A DNA stretch of 7,989 nt from Ilumatobacteraceae bacterium (GTDB lineage Bacteria > Actinomycetota > Acidimicrobiia > Acidimicrobiales > Ilumatobacteraceae), in contig JALQWV010000110.1 of NCBI GenBank assembly GCA_023263465.1, positions 1 through 7,989 on the forward strand, in the 5' to 3' direction. Below are positions 6,741 to 7,989 of the stretch, one piece after another. Numbering within the stretch: the stretch's first letter is position 1; each line of letters starts with the position of its first letter. The notes below the pieces were generated by a model that was given only the letters and a program-made list of their open reading frames with translations, ran no database searches and had not been told where the DNA came from. The translations under genes and the position numbers were made by a program.

Positions 6741-6756
6741 GTTAGGCGCTCCTAAC
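6741..6756. promoter_or_regulatory. Candidate operator in divergent promoter region
   Basis: GTTAGG-CGCT-CCTAAC is a perfect 6-base inverted repeat with a 4-base centre, lying between the divergent efflux-transporter and nfuA starts. The half-site TTAGG/CCTAA resembles halves of DtxR/IdeR- and MntR-type metal regulator boxes, although the spacing differs from the 19-base DtxR consensus. It covers the region where a -35 element for nfuA would sit. Neighbouring genes for a metal exporter and an Fe-S carrier make a metal-responsive repressor plausible. This is inference. Confidence 0.45.
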
Positions 6757-6767
6757 CCTCATGACGG

Positions 6768-6773
6768 TAACCT
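6768..6773 (+). promoter_or_regulatory. Putative -10 element for nfuA
   Basis: TAACCT fits the TAnnnT actinobacterial -10 pattern and ends 7 bases before the GTG at 6781, the spacing expected for a leaderless transcript starting at that codon. No good -35 hexamer is visible 17 bases upstream; the inverted repeat at 6741-6756 occupies that place. Confidence 0.4.
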
Positions 6774-6780
6774 TTTGCTC

Positions 6781-7416
6781 GTGAGTCCTTTTGCAAGCAC
6801 TACCTCAGACATCGACAAAACGAACACCATTATTTCAATCACGCCAGAAGCGCATGTGAAACTCCTCGAACTTCGCGATGCAGAGGCTGAAGGAGCTCAA
6901 CTTGGTCTGCGTCTTGAAATCTTGTCCGAGCCTGGTGAAGATTTCCGGTACGACTTGTCATTTGATTTCTTTACCAAGGCTGCATTTACCGATGAAGTGC
7001 GCACAATTGACGGCCTGAAGATCATTGTTCCAGCAAAAGATCTTGACGCGTTCCAGGGTGCAACAATTGATCACTCAGATGCTCAAGGTTTGCTTATTCG
7101 CAATCCAAATAAGCCGAAGGCTCCACAGATTGAGGGATTGGTTCGCGACGACGAAACGTCAGCGGAAATTGAAACCATTGTTACAACAGAAGTCAACCCA
7201 ATGCTCGCTGCGCACGGTGGGTTCGTGACATTTGCTGGTCACGACAAAGAAGGAACGGCATATTTCACCATGGGTGGTGGCTGTCATGGTTGCTCAATGA
7301 GCCGTCAAACCATGCTCGAAGGCGTGCAAACAATGGTGTCGGCAAAAGTGCCAACGATCACCAAGGTTCGCGACCTCACCGACCACTCAACGGGCGAGAA
7401 CCCTTTCTTTAAATAA
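6781..7416 (+). CDS. nfuA: NfuA-type Fe-S cluster carrier protein
   Basis: This 211-residue protein probably delivers 4Fe-4S clusters to apo-enzymes in the cytoplasm. An N-terminal A-type (HesB/IscA-like) domain spans ~20-105, starting at ISITPEAHVKLLELRDAE; it lacks the cluster cysteines, as in E. coli NfuA. A C-terminal NifU domain (~125-205) contains AAHGGFV and then GGGCHGCSM with the cluster ligands Cys168 and Cys171. The ending VRDLTDHSTGE closely matches the E. coli NfuA ending VRDLTEHQRGE. The frame is open to ATG 6733, which would add 16 poorly conserved residues but leave only 9 bases to the divergent start. I prefer GTG 6781, which leaves room for a promoter and sits 7 bases after a -10-like TAACCT. 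The dioxygenase gene follows after 13 bases. Confidence 0.9.
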   Translation: MSPFASTTSDIDKTNTIISITPEAHVKLLELRDAEAEGAQLGLRLEILSEPGEDFRYDLSFDFFTKAAFTDEVRTIDGLKIIVPAKDLDAFQGATIDHSDAQGLLIRNPNKPKAPQIEGLVRDDETSAEIETIVTTEVNPMLAAHGGFVTFAGHDKEGTAYFTMGGGCHGCSMSRQTMLEGVQTMVSAKVPTITKVRDLTDHSTGENPFFK

Positions 7417-7429
7417 GTAGCGTCGTGGT

Positions 7430-7989
7430 ATGACCACAACCGCGGCGTTTCTTGGACACGGAAGTCCAATGAATGCGCTTGAGCACAACCGCTACACCGA
7501 ATCGTGGTCATCGTTTGGAGCTGCGCAGCCAAAGCCAAAAGCCGTGGTGTGTATTTCTGCACACTGGTATGTGAGAGCCGTCGCTGTTACAGCAATGCGC
7601 AACCCAAGAATCATTTACGACTTTGGTGGGTTTCCTCAGGAACTTTTTGAATATCAATATCCAGTAACGGGAAGTCCCGACGTTGCCCAACGGGTTGCAG
7701 ATGTCCTTCCGCATTATTCGGTAGCCATGGATCAATCGCAATGGGGAATTGATCATGGCGCTTGGTCCGTTTTGTGCCACGTATTTCCAGATGCGGATGT
7801 TCCTGTTGTACAACTGTCGATCAACTCAGGCTTGGCGGCACAAGATCACGTAGAGATTGGGCGATCGTTAGCGCCATTGCTTTCCGAAGATGTCATGGTG
7901 GTAGGTAGCGGCAATATCGTGCACAACTTGTCATTGATTAATTGGGGTCAAGTAGGCGCGGGTGCACCGTGGGCGGAAGAGTTTGATGC
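7430..7989 (+). CDS. ygiD: LigB/YgiD-type extradiol dioxygenase (4,5-DOPA dioxygenase family), partial
   Basis: The gene runs off the window after 186 codons; family members are about 260 residues, so roughly 75 residues are missing. It resembles E. coli YgiD throughout: FLGHGSPMN (7-15), ISAHW (42-46), DFGGFPQ (64-70), WGIDHGAWSVL (105-115) and SGNIVHNL (160-167). His10 and His45 match two metal ligands of this non-haem enzyme class; His165 lies in a conserved motif also expected at the active site. The family cleaves catechol-type rings, in E. coli L-DOPA, but the natural substrate here is unknown. ATG 7430 follows the nfuA stop by 13 bases with only a weak GTGG upstream, so the two are probably co-transcribed. 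Confidence 0.9.
   Translation, partial: MTTTAAFLGHGSPMNALEHNRYTESWSSFGAAQPKPKAVVCISAHWYVRAVAVTAMRNPRIIYDFGGFPQELFEYQYPVTGSPDVAQRVADVLPHYSVAMDQSQWGIDHGAWSVLCHVFPDADVPVVQLSINSGLAAQDHVEIGRSLAPLLSEDVMVVGSGNIVHNLSLINWGQVGAGAPWAEEFD

Noticed and set aside
6724..6780. TPP riboswitch ahead of the thiamine operon
   Set aside because: The region is only 57 bases and lacks the conserved THI-box stretches; a CTGAGA found near 556-561 is inside the copD coding sequence.

Overview
The window looks like a piece of an actinobacterial chromosome of roughly balanced base composition. An aquatic Acidimicrobiia-type lineage is my best guess. It rests on gene content (a CopC/CopD-type fusion, a thiBPQ-type importer, an NfuA-type protein) and on the scarcity of Shine-Dalgarno sequences; it was not tested by any search. 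Genes are packed very tightly, with gaps of 0-57 bases or short overlaps. No tRNA, rRNA, CRISPR array, insertion sequence or phage gene was seen.

Layout. Positions 1-130 hold no gene I can recognise, only a cluster of CTAG-centred inverted repeats. A plus-strand copper-resistance membrane protein of the CopD family (131-1453) follows. Its first ~35 residues look like the tail of a CopC domain whose front part is missing. It converges on, and overlaps by 17 bases, a five-gene minus-strand operon transcribed from 6723 down to 1437: a cation diffusion facilitator, thiamine pyrophosphokinase, the thiamine-binding lipoprotein ThiB, the double-length permease ThiP, and a ThiQ ATPase fused to a C-terminal GNAT acetyltransferase domain. 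Divergent from this operon, a plus-strand pair encodes an NfuA-type Fe-S carrier (6781-7416) and a LigB/YgiD-type extradiol dioxygenase (7430 onward) that runs off the window end.

How the parts work together. ThiB, ThiP and ThiQ form a complete ABC importer for thiamine (and possibly its phosphates), and the pyrophosphokinase turns imported thiamine into the cofactor TPP. The operon is therefore a self-contained uptake-and-activation unit, as expected in an organism that scavenges the vitamin. I saw no TPP riboswitch ahead of it. The short divergent region between the efflux gene and nfuA carries a perfect 6-4-6 inverted repeat (GTTAGG/CCTAAC) beside a plausible -10 element, a candidate operator.

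Most worth a second look: the ThiQ-GNAT fusion, the truncated CopC end of the CopD protein with the CTAG repeats just upstream, and the divergent operator. I did not find convincing evidence of an entirely new system.
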